Shown here: piece by piece, positions 1-7,931 of the stretch
Position numbering within the stretch: position 1 is the first letter of the stretch
Layout of the letters: each line of letters starts with the position of its first letter
NCBI GenBank assembly: GCA_030684355.1
Contig: JAUXTN010000165.1
Location: 1 to 55,379, forward strand
Length of the DNA: 55,379 bases
Reading direction: 5' to 3'
From: Pseudomonadota bacterium
GTDB lineage: Bacteria > Myxococcota_A > UBA796 > SXON01
Position numbers and translations under genes: made by a program
The notes under the pieces: model-generated
Told to the model about the DNA's origin: nothing
The model's input: only the letters and a program-made list of their open reading frames with translations
The model's database searches: none

Positions 1-118
1 CGGCGCCCCGCCGGCCGGACCGAGGCGCCCCGCGCCTCGCCTGGAAGGGACCGACCCCGCGTCCGCGCGGGGGCGCGCCCCCATCCGGCCCGACGGCCGC
101 GCGGGTTAGCATCGCGCC

Positions 119-982
119 ATGAGCACTCCCTTCGTCCCCGAGCGGCGCCTCCGCGAGGAGATGCTGAAGTTCGGCCACCTCTGCTACGAGCGGCACCTGC
201 TCGTCGCGATGGACGGCAACCTCTCCGCGATCCTGCCCGACGGCAACGTGCTCTGCACCAAGGCGGGGTGTCACAAGGGCTTCCTCACCGACGACGACCT
301 CGTGGTCATCGACCGGAGCGGCCGCAAGCTCCGCGGCCAGGGCAGCCCGACCTCCGAGATGGCGATGCACCTCGCCTGCTACGACGAGCGGCCGGACGTG
401 CGCGCGGTGATCCACACCCACCCGCCCATCTCGATCGCGTTCACCATCGCCGGCGTGAGCATGGCGCGGTGTGTCCTGCCCGAGGTCGTGCTCACCCTCG
501 GCACGGTCCCCACCGTCGACTACGCCACCACCGGCACGAAGTCCCTCGCCGACGGCATCCGCCCCTACGTGCGGCACCACGACGCGATCCTGATGGATCG
601 CCACGGCGCCGTGTGCCTCGGCAAGGACCTCCTCACCGCGTTCTGCAACCTGGAGACGATGGAGCACACCGCGCTCATCACCAAGACCGCGCGGGACCTC
701 GGCGGCATCAAGGAGCTCCCCCCCGAGGAGGCCGTGAAGCTGCGCTCCATGGGGTTGAAGCGCTACGGCGGGCCCCCCTCCGCGGTGGCCAAGGCCGACG
801 GCCCCCACGCCGACCTCCCCGAGGCGTGTCACGCCTGCTCGGGTTGCGCCCACCCCACCCCGTCGGGCGTGGCCCCCAAGAGCGAGCTGAAGATGGCCCG
901 CGTGGTCAGCGCGCCGCTCGCCAACAAGTCGGTCGAGGACGCGCTGGTGGGCGAGGTGTTGCGGGCGTTGGGGCGCGGGTAG
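119..982 (+). CDS. Class II aldolase/adducin family protein with Cys-rich, helix-ended tail
   Basis: A 287-residue zinc aldolase of the fuculose-/rhamnulose-phosphate aldolase type, expected to cleave or form a sugar phosphate at dihydroxyacetone phosphate. Seen: GNLS (33-36), the metal-site Glu in SPTSE (80), the zinc motif HTH (99-101) and a further His in MDRHG (162). The family core is about 215 residues. Here about 70 more follow: a linker with CxxCxxC (Cys237, 240, 243), then a short amphipathic helix (about 271-285, VEDALVGEVLRALG). Such a linker plus helix is what bacterial-microcompartment aldolases use as an encapsulation peptide, so this may be shell cargo (inference). No shell gene is in the window, though the gene lies at its left edge and partners could be upstream. 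The 118 bases before the start hold no gene I can see. The aldolase family is secure; the substrate is not. Confidence 0.88.
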   Translation: MSTPFVPERRLREEMLKFGHLCYERHLLVAMDGNLSAILPDGNVLCTKAGCHKGFLTDDDLVVIDRSGRKLRGQGSPTSEMAMHLACYDERPDVRAVIHTHPPISIAFTIAGVSMARCVLPEVVLTLGTVPTVDYATTGTKSLADGIRPYVRHHDAILMDRHGAVCLGKDLLTAFCNLETMEHTALITKTARDLGGIKELPPEEAVKLRSMGLKRYGGPPSAVAKADGPHADLPEACHACSGCAHPTPSGVAPKSELKMARVVSAPLANKSVEDALVGEVLRALGRG

Positions 983-1037
983 TCACCCCGGGCCCCCGCC
1001 AGCGGCGGCCGTCGCCCAAGTCGGCGCTCCCGGCGAG

Positions 1038-1874
1038 CTACCCCATCGCCAGCCGCTCCGGCTCCTCCAACAACTGGCGCAGCTCCTTCGCGACCAGCCC
1101 CGCGTGGAGCCCGTCCACGAGGCGGTGATCGAAGGTGCCGTTCACGTGGAGGACGCGCCCGGGCACGATGCGGTCGCCCTCGACCACCGGGCGCACCTCG
1201 ATGGCGCCCAACGTCACGATCATCGAGCAGCGGGCGAGCGGGAAGAACGGCGCCCACGCCTTCGTGAGGCCGAACACCCCCACGTTGGTGACACACGCGG
1301 AGCCGAAGGGGTCGGCCGGGCTCCCGATGAAGCGCGGGCTGACGTTGGCGGTCCACGACAGCCACTCCACGAACCGGAGCAGCGGCCCCAGCACGAACCC
1401 GGGGAGCCGGTCGAGGAGGGACTTGGTGTTCTCGAAGTCCGGGTCCTGCCGCGCCCGGATCCGGGCCGCCCGTTCGCGTAGCTGGCGCGCGATGGAGGGC
1501 ACGTCCAACGTGTCGGCGCGGGCGAGCTTCACACCCGACAAGTCGGCGGTGGCCGCCTTGCCCTCCTCCCCCTCGACCGCGACCTGCACGAAGATGTCGA
1601 CGTCCCGCCGCATCCACACGGTGCCGAAGCGCACGATCCCGTTGATGTCACGGTGGCGGTCGAGCACCATCGCGAGCGCACGCGTGACCGCGTGGGTGAC
1701 CGTGATGCGCTCGCCGGTGCGGGCACGCTCCGCCGCGATCCAGGCCTCCAGGGCCTCCACGCGGATCTCCATCGAGCCGTACATGTGCGGGTCGCGTGGC
1801 TCGGGCCATGCCACGGCGGCGATGCGGCGGAACGAGGAGAGGCGGGTCAGCCGCGTGAGGGGGACGTTCCGCAT
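1038..1874 (-). CDS. Stand-alone 2-oxoacid dehydrogenase E2-type acyltransferase
   Basis: 278 residues matching the chloramphenicol-acetyltransferase-like catalytic domain of lipoamide acyltransferases. The catalytic motif DHRLVDG lies near the C-terminus, preceded by the usual beta-strand region (SACVTNVGVFG). There is no lipoyl domain, no peripheral-subunit-binding domain and no E1 or E3 gene nearby, so it is not an ordinary E2 subunit. It probably transfers an acyl group from CoA or another thioester to an unknown acceptor (inference). It lies 60 bases downstream of the zinc protease gene, on the same strand, and converges with the aldolase. A close paralogue sits at 30206-31072. The family call is good; the substrate is unknown. 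Confidence 0.82.
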   Translation of the reverse strand: MRNVPLTRLTRLSSFRRIAAVAWPEPRDPHMYGSMEIRVEALEAWIAAERARTGERITVTHAVTRALAMVLDRHRDINGIVRFGTVWMRRDVDIFVQVAVEGEEGKAATADLSGVKLARADTLDVPSIARQLRERAARIRARQDPDFENTKSLLDRLPGFVLGPLLRFVEWLSWTANVSPRFIGSPADPFGSACVTNVGVFGLTKAWAPFFPLARCSMIVTLGAIEVRPVVEGDRIVPGRVLHVNGTFDHRLVDGLHAGLVAKELRQLLEEPERLAMG

Positions 1875-1934
1875 CGGGAGGCCTCGGATGCCGCACTTCT
1901 ACGATGCGGCGGCGGACCGACGCAAGCGGCCGCG

Positions 1935-3224
1935 CTACCCGGAGCGTCGCCCGCGGGGCCCGGAGCGTCGCCCGCGGGGCCCCGACCAACGCCGCGTCGC
2001 GACGAGGGCGAGCGCGCCGCCCAACCACCCAAGCGAAGGCGTGGCACCGCCGCGCACGGGCGCGTCACAGGCACAGCCCTCCGGGTCCGGCTCCGGCGTT
2101 TCCGTGTCATCCGGCGGGGTCACCCCGTAGGCGACCTCCCCGGCGTCCTCCCCGGCGTCCTCCCCCAGCGCGGTGACGACCAACGTGTAGGGGCCGTCGG
2201 GCGGCTCGTCCACGACGGCGCCGTCCGCGACGTAGCCGACGAGCACGTCCCCCTCGACGATCAAGCCCGCGCCGCGCGCCCCGATGTCCACGAACGCGCT
2301 GCCGTAGCGCTCCGGCGCGTCGATCACCGCCCACGCCGGGGCCACGTCGTGGCTCGCCGCGCGCACCGGCGCGTCGTAGAGCGCCCCCTCCCGCAAGGAC
2401 CCCGCCGCCACCTCCGCGGCCATCCCCGCGACCAGCTCCCCGAAGTCGCGCCCGGCCACCCCGGCGATGAGCACGTCCCACGTCGTGTCGTTGCCCTCGC
2501 CGGCGAGCCACGTGTCCCGCACCCCTTCCAAGCCGAACACGCGCTCGTCGAGGTAGGCGTCGAGCAGGAGCATGCCGTAGGGGTGGAACCGCTCGATGCG
2601 ATCAAAGCGCGCGTCCGGCCACTGGGCGTACCACCAGGTCGAGTCGGCGTAGGTGTCGAGCGTCGGCGCGGCGCGCTCGGCCACCCACTCGCTCGTGGCC
2701 TCCCAATACCAGCTCTCGACGCTCCCCAACTGCCAATCGCGCAGCCGGTACTGGAGCATGTGACCGAACTCGTGCACGGCGACGGAGAGGGTGAAGTCGG
2801 GCTCGTCCGGCGCGTAGCTCGGGTTGAGGTAGGTGACCGGGTAGCCCTCGGGGTAGGCGTCGGTGGTGTAGACGGTGGTGTACCCCGAGCCGCCCAAGTC
2901 GGGGTCGAGGATGACCCACAGGAGCCACGCGTCGGAGGACACCGGCGCGGGCCAGCCCCCCTCGTCGACGAGCACCGGCCACGCCGCTTCGAGCTGCGCG
3001 AGGATGGCGTCGGCGCGCGCGGGGTCGACCCCGGGGGTGTCCCACTGGACGGTGAAGTGCGCCCCGTCGACGTGCCACGTCAGGCTCTCGCCCAGCACGC
3101 CCTTCCCTTCCGCGCGCGGAGAGGGGGCGGCGCGGAGGGCCGGCGGGGGCGCGACCATTCGCGGGTCGGTCGGGGGGGCCTCCCCCGAGAGGGCGGCGAG
3201 GACATCGGAGAGGAGGCAGTCCAT
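1935..3224 (-). CDS. Zinc metalloprotease-like protein with MYXO-CTERM-type anchor
   Basis: 429 residues. HEFGHMLQ (His151, Glu152, His155) is a zincin motif, and ATSEWVAE about 20 residues later offers a possible third ligand (Glu175). The C-terminus has an acidic stretch, then GCACD, a hydrophobic segment (LGWLGGALALVA) and an Arg cluster, which is the Cys/transmembrane/Arg layout of MYXO-CTERM surface sorting. No clear signal peptide is visible at the predicted start (MDCLLSDVLAALSG), and no in-frame ATG lies just upstream. The N-terminus may therefore be misplaced or atypical. A 21-base duplication repeats the last residues (GPRGRRS), and a 12-base duplication gives GEDAGEDA before the anchor. 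The protein is probably exported; its target is unknown. Confidence 0.75.
   Translation of the reverse strand: MDCLLSDVLAALSGEAPPTDPRMVAPPPALRAAPSPRAEGKGVLGESLTWHVDGAHFTVQWDTPGVDPARADAILAQLEAAWPVLVDEGGWPAPVSSDAWLLWVILDPDLGGSGYTTVYTTDAYPEGYPVTYLNPSYAPDEPDFTLSVAVHEFGHMLQYRLRDWQLGSVESWYWEATSEWVAERAAPTLDTYADSTWWYAQWPDARFDRIERFHPYGMLLLDAYLDERVFGLEGVRDTWLAGEGNDTTWDVLIAGVAGRDFGELVAGMAAEVAAGSLREGALYDAPVRAASHDVAPAWAVIDAPERYGSAFVDIGARGAGLIVEGDVLVGYVADGAVVDEPPDGPYTLVVTALGEDAGEDAGEVAYGVTPPDDTETPEPDPEGCACDAPVRGGATPSLGWLGGALALVATRRWSGPRGRRSGPRGRRSG
1941..1982. repeat. 21-base perfect tandem duplication (2 copies)
   Basis: Two perfect 21-base units, 1941-1961 and 1962-1982. They lie inside the last codons of the protease gene and duplicate GPRGRRS in frame, lengthening the basic C-terminal tail behind the membrane anchor. 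Confidence 0.9.
2136..2159. repeat. 12-base perfect tandem duplication (2 copies)
   Basis: Units 2136-2147 and 2148-2159 are identical. In the protease gene they duplicate the four residues GEDA in frame, in the acidic linker before the C-terminal anchor. Confidence 0.85.
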
Positions 3225-3268
3225 CGCCCGCAGGATACCCGCTCGGCGCGATAAGGCCCTGCCGGCCC

Positions 3269-4267
3269 ATGTTCTCGCTCCACGATCTCCCGCTCGCGCG
3301 CGTGCCGCTGCTCGGCGGCCCCACCGCCATCGAGCCGCTCGGCCCCGACGGCGCGTGGGTCAAGCGCGAGGATCTCTCGGGCACCCGGTACGGCGGCAAC
3401 AAGGTGCGCAAGCTCGAGTGGCTGCTGGGCGAGGCCCTGGAGTCGGGGCTCGACGTGCTGACCCTCGGCACGGTCGGCAGCAACCACCTCGTCGCCACCG
3501 CGGTGTACGGCCAGGCCGTCGGGGTGCGGGTGCAGGCCGTGGTGGCGCCCCAACCGGACACGCCGACCGCCCGTCGCAACGCGCGCATCCTCCACGCTCA
3601 CGCCGAGCGCATCTGGGTGGCGCGCACGGCGGCCGAGCTCCCGTTCACGCTGGCCCGGGCGTGGGGGTCGACCCGGCTCTTCGGCGGCTACCCGCCGGCG
3701 GTGTTCCCCATCGGCGGCTCGAGCGTGCTCGGGTGCCTGGGTTGGGTGGGCGGCGGGTTGGAGATCGCGGCCCAGGTGGCGGCGGGCGAGCTGCCGGCGC
3801 CGGATCGGATCTACGTCGCGCTCGGCTCCGGCGGTACGGCGGCCGGGCTCTGGTTGGGGCTCCGGCTGGGCGGCCTCGCGAGCGAGGTGGTGGCGGTCCG
3901 CGCGGCGCCGAGCTGGCTCGCCTCCCCCTTCCGGGTGCGGCGCCTCGCCGGGAACACGCTCGCGCTGCTCCGCCGCCACGGCGCCCCCGCCGTGGGCCTC
4001 GATCGCCTGCGCATCGTCGACGGCCAGTACGGCCCCGGCTACGCGCGCTCCACCGCCGCCGCGGAGGAGGCGAGCGCGCGCGCCGAGGCGGTCGGCCTCA
4101 CGCTGGAGAGCACCTACACGTCGAAGGCCTACGCCGCGATGCTCGCGGAGCCGACCGGCACGCGGCTCTTCGTGCACACGGCGAACAGCCGCCCGCTGGA
4201 GCCGCTGCTCGCGACGGCCCTGGACGAGGTGCCGCCGTCCCTGGCGGGGTTGTTGCGCCGGGCGTGA
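3269..4267 (+). CDS. PLP-dependent D-cysteine desulfhydrase / ACC deaminase-like enzyme
   Basis: 332 residues of the fold-type II PLP family that includes D-cysteine desulfhydrase and 1-aminocyclopropane-1-carboxylate deaminase. Seen: VKREDLSG followed by YGGNKVRKLE, where the Lys of GGNK is the expected PLP lysine; TVGSNHL near the substrate carboxylate site; and a phosphate-binding Gly loop (GSGGTAAG). The length is typical. It would release ammonia and a keto acid, plus sulfide if the substrate is D-cysteine. Residues separating the two activities cannot be judged by eye. The start is divergent from the protease gene, 44 bases apart, so the two may share a control region. Confidence 0.85.
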   Translation: MFSLHDLPLARVPLLGGPTAIEPLGPDGAWVKREDLSGTRYGGNKVRKLEWLLGEALESGLDVLTLGTVGSNHLVATAVYGQAVGVRVQAVVAPQPDTPTARRNARILHAHAERIWVARTAAELPFTLARAWGSTRLFGGYPPAVFPIGGSSVLGCLGWVGGGLEIAAQVAAGELPAPDRIYVALGSGGTAAGLWLGLRLGGLASEVVAVRAAPSWLASPFRVRRLAGNTLALLRRHGAPAVGLDRLRIVDGQYGPGYARSTAAAEEASARAEAVGLTLESTYTSKAYAAMLAEPTGTRLFVHTANSRPLEPLLATALDEVPPSLAGLLRRA

Positions 4268-4312
4268 CGGGGGTCGGCGGGGGGCCGGATCGTCGTCGCC
4301 GCCTCGACGCCC

Positions 4313-5596
4313 CTACAGGTCGCCGGTCGCCGCGAGCAGCGTCAGCGCCGCGAGGTCCCGCGCCATGCGCTCCTGGAGCGCGGCGAGCTCGGCGGAGAGG
4401 AGCCCGACGCGGGCGTCCTCGACCTCGAGGAACGACAGGCTCCCGGAGGTGAAGCCCACCTCCGCCAACCGCAGGTTCTCCTTCGACAGCGCGACCTCGC
4501 GCTCGACCGAAGCCAGCGCCACCTCGGCGCTCGCGTGGGCCTCCCAGGCCGCGCGCACGCCCTCGGTCGTCGTGTCGCGCACCCGCTCGACCGCCAGCGA
4601 CGCCATGCGCGCCTGGCTAGCCACCTTCTGCTGCTGCGCGATGCGGGCGCCGCCGTCCCACAGCACCCAGTCCGCCATGAACACGAGCTGCCACATGTCC
4701 TTGTCGGTCGAGAACCCGGAGTTCTCGTTGTAGCTCCAGGTGAAGCGCCCATCGACGGTGGGGAGCCACGCGAGGTTGGCGGCGGCGCGGCCGTACCGCG
4801 CGGCGCGGGCCATGTGCTCGGCGGACATGATCTCGGGGCGGTGGCCCTGGGCGCGCTCCTCGGCGGCGTCCCGGCTCGCGTAGGGCAGCGCCCGCGCCTC
4901 GGGCAGCGCGACGGGGGTGTCGATCGGCCAGCCGGTCAGCCGGGCGAGGGCCTCCTCGGCGGCCACCCGGCCCTCGCGCGCGGCCGAGAGCGACCGCTCG
5001 GTGCGCGACACGCCGATCTCCGCCTGGAGCTTCGCCGTGGGGGGGGCGAGCCCGACGTCCACCTGCTGGTTCGCGAGCGCCTGGTGCTTGCGGGCGTGCT
5101 CCAGCGCGCGCTCGGCGAGCGCAACCGCTTCACGACTGACGACGACGCCGTAGTAGGCCCGGGCGATGCCCGCGCGGATCGTGGCGCGCTGGGCGGTCTC
5201 GTCGAGGCGGCTCGCCTTCACCGACTGGGTCGCCCCCGAGAAGAGCGGCAGCGCCTGCCCGGAGAAGAGCGGCTGGATGACGCTCGCGTTCCACGCGAAG
5301 TACTGCTTCTTGTTGACGACGATGGGCTCGCTGTCCTCGAAGAAGGCCTGGAACTCCTCCGGGATGGAGTCCGCGAAGTTCAGGGCGATCTCGTACTCGT
5401 TGATGGTGTAGGTGCTGCCCAGCACCACCTTCGGCGAGAGCAGGGACCACGCCTGGGTCTTCAGCGTGTCCGCCTGGACCCGCTGCTCGTGGACCATGCG
5501 CAGCTCGGTGCCGCCGTCCTCCGCGGCGGCCCACGCCTCCTCGAGGGTGGCGGCCGAGGCCGAGGGGCAGAGGAGCAGGAACAACAGCGCGGACAT
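4313..5596 (-). CDS. TolC-family outer-membrane efflux protein
   Basis: 427 residues. The start is the ATG giving MSALLFLLLC, a signal peptide ending near PSASA; the frame stays open farther upstream but codes for an implausible Arg/Pro-rich leader. The mature part begins TLEEAWAAA, typical of TolC-type channels, and has the expected long helical, Ala-rich repeats (two halves, each with helices near ARKHQALANQQVDVG and SKENLRLAEVGF) separated by beta segments. These proteins trimerise into an outer-membrane channel with a periplasmic tunnel for type I secretion or drug/metal efflux. No inner-membrane pump or adaptor gene is adjacent. It is divergent from the hydrolase lipoprotein, with 53 bases between the starts. 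Confidence 0.85.
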   Translation of the reverse strand: MSALLFLLLCPSASAATLEEAWAAAEDGGTELRMVHEQRVQADTLKTQAWSLLSPKVVLGSTYTINEYEIALNFADSIPEEFQAFFEDSEPIVVNKKQYFAWNASVIQPLFSGQALPLFSGATQSVKASRLDETAQRATIRAGIARAYYGVVVSREAVALAERALEHARKHQALANQQVDVGLAPPTAKLQAEIGVSRTERSLSAAREGRVAAEEALARLTGWPIDTPVALPEARALPYASRDAAEERAQGHRPEIMSAEHMARAARYGRAAANLAWLPTVDGRFTWSYNENSGFSTDKDMWQLVFMADWVLWDGGARIAQQQKVASQARMASLAVERVRDTTTEGVRAAWEAHASAEVALASVEREVALSKENLRLAEVGFTSGSLSFLEVEDARVGLLSAELAALQERMARDLAALTLLAATGDL

Positions 5597-5649
5597 CGGG
5601 CCTCCTGGCGCGCGTGCGGTGCGGGCCGGCGGGCGGTACCTTCTAATCG

Positions 5650-6807
5650 ATGTGGCTCCTGCTCGTCCTAAGTTGCTCGCACACGCACCCCGCTCTTTCC
5701 CCGGCGACCGGGGCGGGCGCGGCCGTCTCCGGAGCGGCGGCATCGGGCCCCGCGGCGACCGACCCCTCGGCAGCCCTCGCGCACTGCGCCCTCGCGCGCA
5801 CCACCCGCGTGGCGACGAAGGACGGCGCCACCATCGCCCTGCACCACCACCCGGCCAGCGGCCCCCCGGTGGTGCTCGTCCACGGCATCTCCAGCAACCA
5901 CCACTTCTGGGATTTGGACGCGGAGCACTCCTTCGCGGACTGGCTCGCCGCGCGCGGCCACGACGTCTGGCTGCTCGACCTGCGCGGCCACGGCGACGCC
6001 ACGGTCGATCGGCGCGGCCAGCCCCAGCTCTCCGGTTGGCGGGTCGACGACTACGGCCGCTACGACGTCGCCGCGGCGGTCGACCACGTGCGCGGGTGCA
6101 CCGGCTACGACCAGGTGGCCTACGTCGGCCACTCGATGGGCGGGATGGTCGGCTCGATCTACGCCGCGACCGGCGGGGCGGGCAACCTCTCCGCGATGGT
6201 GCTCGTCGGCAGCCCGGGCACCTTCTCGAAGACCGCCCCGATGATGGGGCTCGCCCGGACCGGCCTCGCCGCCGGCGGCCTCGCGCTCGTCTCGCTCGAC
6301 AGCGCGCCGCTGGGTGCGGTCGCGGCGGATCTGAACCGCGGCCCGCTGAAGGTCCGCATCCAGGAGCGCCTCTACAACCCCGAGAACTTCGTCCCGGAGA
6401 CCATCGACCGCATGCTCCGCTCCATCGTGAGCCCGATGAGCCGCGGCGAGATGGCGCACTTCGCGCGGATGATCCAGGACGAGCGCTTCCAGAGCTGGGA
6501 CCGCTCGATCGGCTACCTCGACGCCCTGCGCGACGTGAAGGTGCCCGCCTACGTCGTCGTCGGGATGGGCGATCGCGTCGCGGCGCCCGAGTGGGTCGAG
6601 GCCTACGCCACCGCGTTCGGCGGCCCGGTCGAGCTGTTCCGCGCCGGCAAGGTGTCGGGGCTCGTCGCCGACTACGGCCACCTCGACCTGGGGCTCGGCG
6701 AGCGCGCCGCCACCGAGATCTTCCCGCGCATCGACGCCTGGCTCGACCGCTACCCGCCCGCGCGCGACGGCCGGCCCCCCGCGGCGTTCGTCCACACCGT
6801 CCCGTAG
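5650..6807 (+). CDS. Alpha/beta-hydrolase lipoprotein
   Basis: 385 residues. The N-terminus MWLLLVLSC is a lipoprotein signal with the acylated Cys at position 9, followed by an Ala/Ser/Pro-rich linker. The hydrolase core starts with VVLVHGISSNHHFW (oxyanion-hole HG). It contains LLDLRGHGDA and the nucleophile elbow GHSMGGM (Ser). The acid and His are probably in MGDRV and DYGHLDL near the end. This is a serine esterase, lipase or thioesterase-like enzyme anchored to the envelope; the substrate is unknown. A 13-base copy of the sequence around its stop codon recurs 26 bases downstream. Confidence is high for the fold and low for the specific function. Confidence 0.85.
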   Translation: MWLLLVLSCSHTHPALSPATGAGAAVSGAAASGPAATDPSAALAHCALARTTRVATKDGATIALHHHPASGPPVVLVHGISSNHHFWDLDAEHSFADWLAARGHDVWLLDLRGHGDATVDRRGQPQLSGWRVDDYGRYDVAAAVDHVRGCTGYDQVAYVGHSMGGMVGSIYAATGGAGNLSAMVLVGSPGTFSKTAPMMGLARTGLAAGGLALVSLDSAPLGAVAADLNRGPLKVRIQERLYNPENFVPETIDRMLRSIVSPMSRGEMAHFARMIQDERFQSWDRSIGYLDALRDVKVPAYVVVGMGDRVAAPEWVEAYATAFGGPVELFRAGKVSGLVADYGHLDLGLGERAATEIFPRIDAWLDRYPPARDGRPPAAFVHTVP

Positions 6808-6837
6808 GCGGGCATCTTCACGCGGTCCCGTAGGCGG
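6799..6837. repeat. 13-base direct repeat spanning the stop codon of the hydrolase gene
   Basis: The 13 bases at 6799-6811, which include the TAG stop, recur exactly at 6825-6837. This looks like a partial 26-base duplication of the gene end. The second copy lies between the hydrolase and lgt stop codons. Confidence 0.75.
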
Positions 6838-6840
6838 TCG

Positions 6841-7746
6841 CTAGAACCGCGGCGCCGACGCCGTCTCCGCCTCTTCCTCGTGCTTGAACGGAGCCTCGGG
6901 GGCCACGCCCTTGCGGAACTGCAACAGGACGATGAGCACGCCCGCCACCGCCACCGGGATGGAGATGAGCTGGGAGGTCGTGAACAGCCCGAAGTAGTCG
7001 AGGCCGCGCACCTCGTCGCCGCGCATCGACTCGTTGATGGGCCGCCAGATCGAGTAGAGGATCAGCACCGCGGCGATGACCTGCCCGTCGAACTTGCGGT
7101 AGCGCCACACGACCGACGTGAGCGCGAAGATCGTGAGGGCCGCCGCCGACTCCCAGAGCTGCGTCGGGTAGACGACGACGTCGTTGTGGCCCACGCCGTG
7201 CCGCGTCATCTCGCCGAAGAAGGGGAAGTGGCCGAACGCGAAGAGCTGCCCGCCCTCGAAGCTGTCGGAGAACAGCGGGGTGGCGCCCGGGGGGAGGTCG
7301 AAGACGGCCCCGTGGCAGCAGCCCGCGAGGAAGCAGCCGATGCGGCCGAACGCGAGGCCGAGCATGACGGTGGGGCCGATGACGTCGGCCAGCTTCCACC
7401 CGTCGATGCCCTTCCGGCGCGCGTAGAGCACGGTGCCGACGCCCGCGAGGATGAAGCCGCCGTAGAACGCGAAGCCCCCCTGCCAGAGGCGGAAGAAGAT
7501 CATCGGATCGGCGAAGAACACGTCGGGCGTCGCCATGAGGAAGTGCAACAGCCGGGCGCCCATGAGGCCGAGGACGATCGCCACGAGGTAGACGCCGACC
7601 ATCTTGTCGGGGTCGATCCCCACGCGGCCCGCGCGCCGGTGCGAGACGATCACCGCCATCAGGAAGGCGAGCGTGATCATCAGGCCCCAGCTGTTGTAGG
7701 GGACCTCGCCGAAGGCGGTCTTCTGCGTGTAGAGGGTCGGGTACAT
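6841..7746 (-). CDS. lgt: Prolipoprotein diacylglyceryl transferase
   Basis: 301 residues, an inner-membrane enzyme that moves diacylglycerol from phosphatidylglycerol to the lipobox Cys of prelipoproteins. The start chosen gives MYPTLYTQKTAFG; the frame is open upstream but codes for a non-hydrophobic leader. About seven membrane segments are visible. The conserved YGGFI (here FYGGFI) is present, as is the signature region GRIGCFLAGCCHG, which replaces the GRIGNFxNxE form of Escherichia coli Lgt and is a Cys-rich variant. The extracytoplasmic loop after it is long. The window encodes about ten probable Lgt substrates. It converges with the hydrolase gene; upstream are twin palindromes shared with radC. 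Confidence 0.9.
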   Translation of the reverse strand: MYPTLYTQKTAFGEVPYNSWGLMITLAFLMAVIVSHRRAGRVGIDPDKMVGVYLVAIVLGLMGARLLHFLMATPDVFFADPMIFFRLWQGGFAFYGGFILAGVGTVLYARRKGIDGWKLADVIGPTVMLGLAFGRIGCFLAGCCHGAVFDLPPGATPLFSDSFEGGQLFAFGHFPFFGEMTRHGVGHNDVVVYPTQLWESAAALTIFALTSVVWRYRKFDGQVIAAVLILYSIWRPINESMRGDEVRGLDYFGLFTTSQLISIPVAVAGVLIVLLQFRKGVAPEAPFKHEEEAETASAPRF

Positions 7747-7823
7747 CGCCGGACGTCTATCGCATCGCCCCTCCCCGAGATTCCCGGTGGGGAGGGCGGA
7801 GGCCGACCCCTTGACGCATCGGC

Positions 7824-7861
7824 ACCGACGGACGTCGGTCACCCGCCGACGGACGTCGGTC
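7824..7861. promoter_or_regulatory. Twin palindromic sites, 21 bases apart, between lgt and radC
   Basis: A 16-base sequence occurs exactly at 7825-7840 and 7846-7861. Each copy has inverted arms (ccgac ... gtcgg) around GGAC. The 21-base period is two helical turns, so a dimeric regulator could bind both sites on the same DNA face. They lie in the divergent gap, about 78 bases from the lgt start and 71 from the radC start. Function is inferred from symmetry and spacing only. Confidence 0.45.
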
Positions 7862-7931
7862 GCATGGCGGCCAGAAAACCCGCCTTCTCCCGTGGCACGC
7901 TCCGTGCTCGGGGCGCCGGCGGAGGTCGCCC

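Noticed and set aside
1653..3254. A 533-codon plus-strand frame
   Set aside because: Antisense to the protease and acyltransferase genes; no domain or signal, and composition typical of shadow frames.
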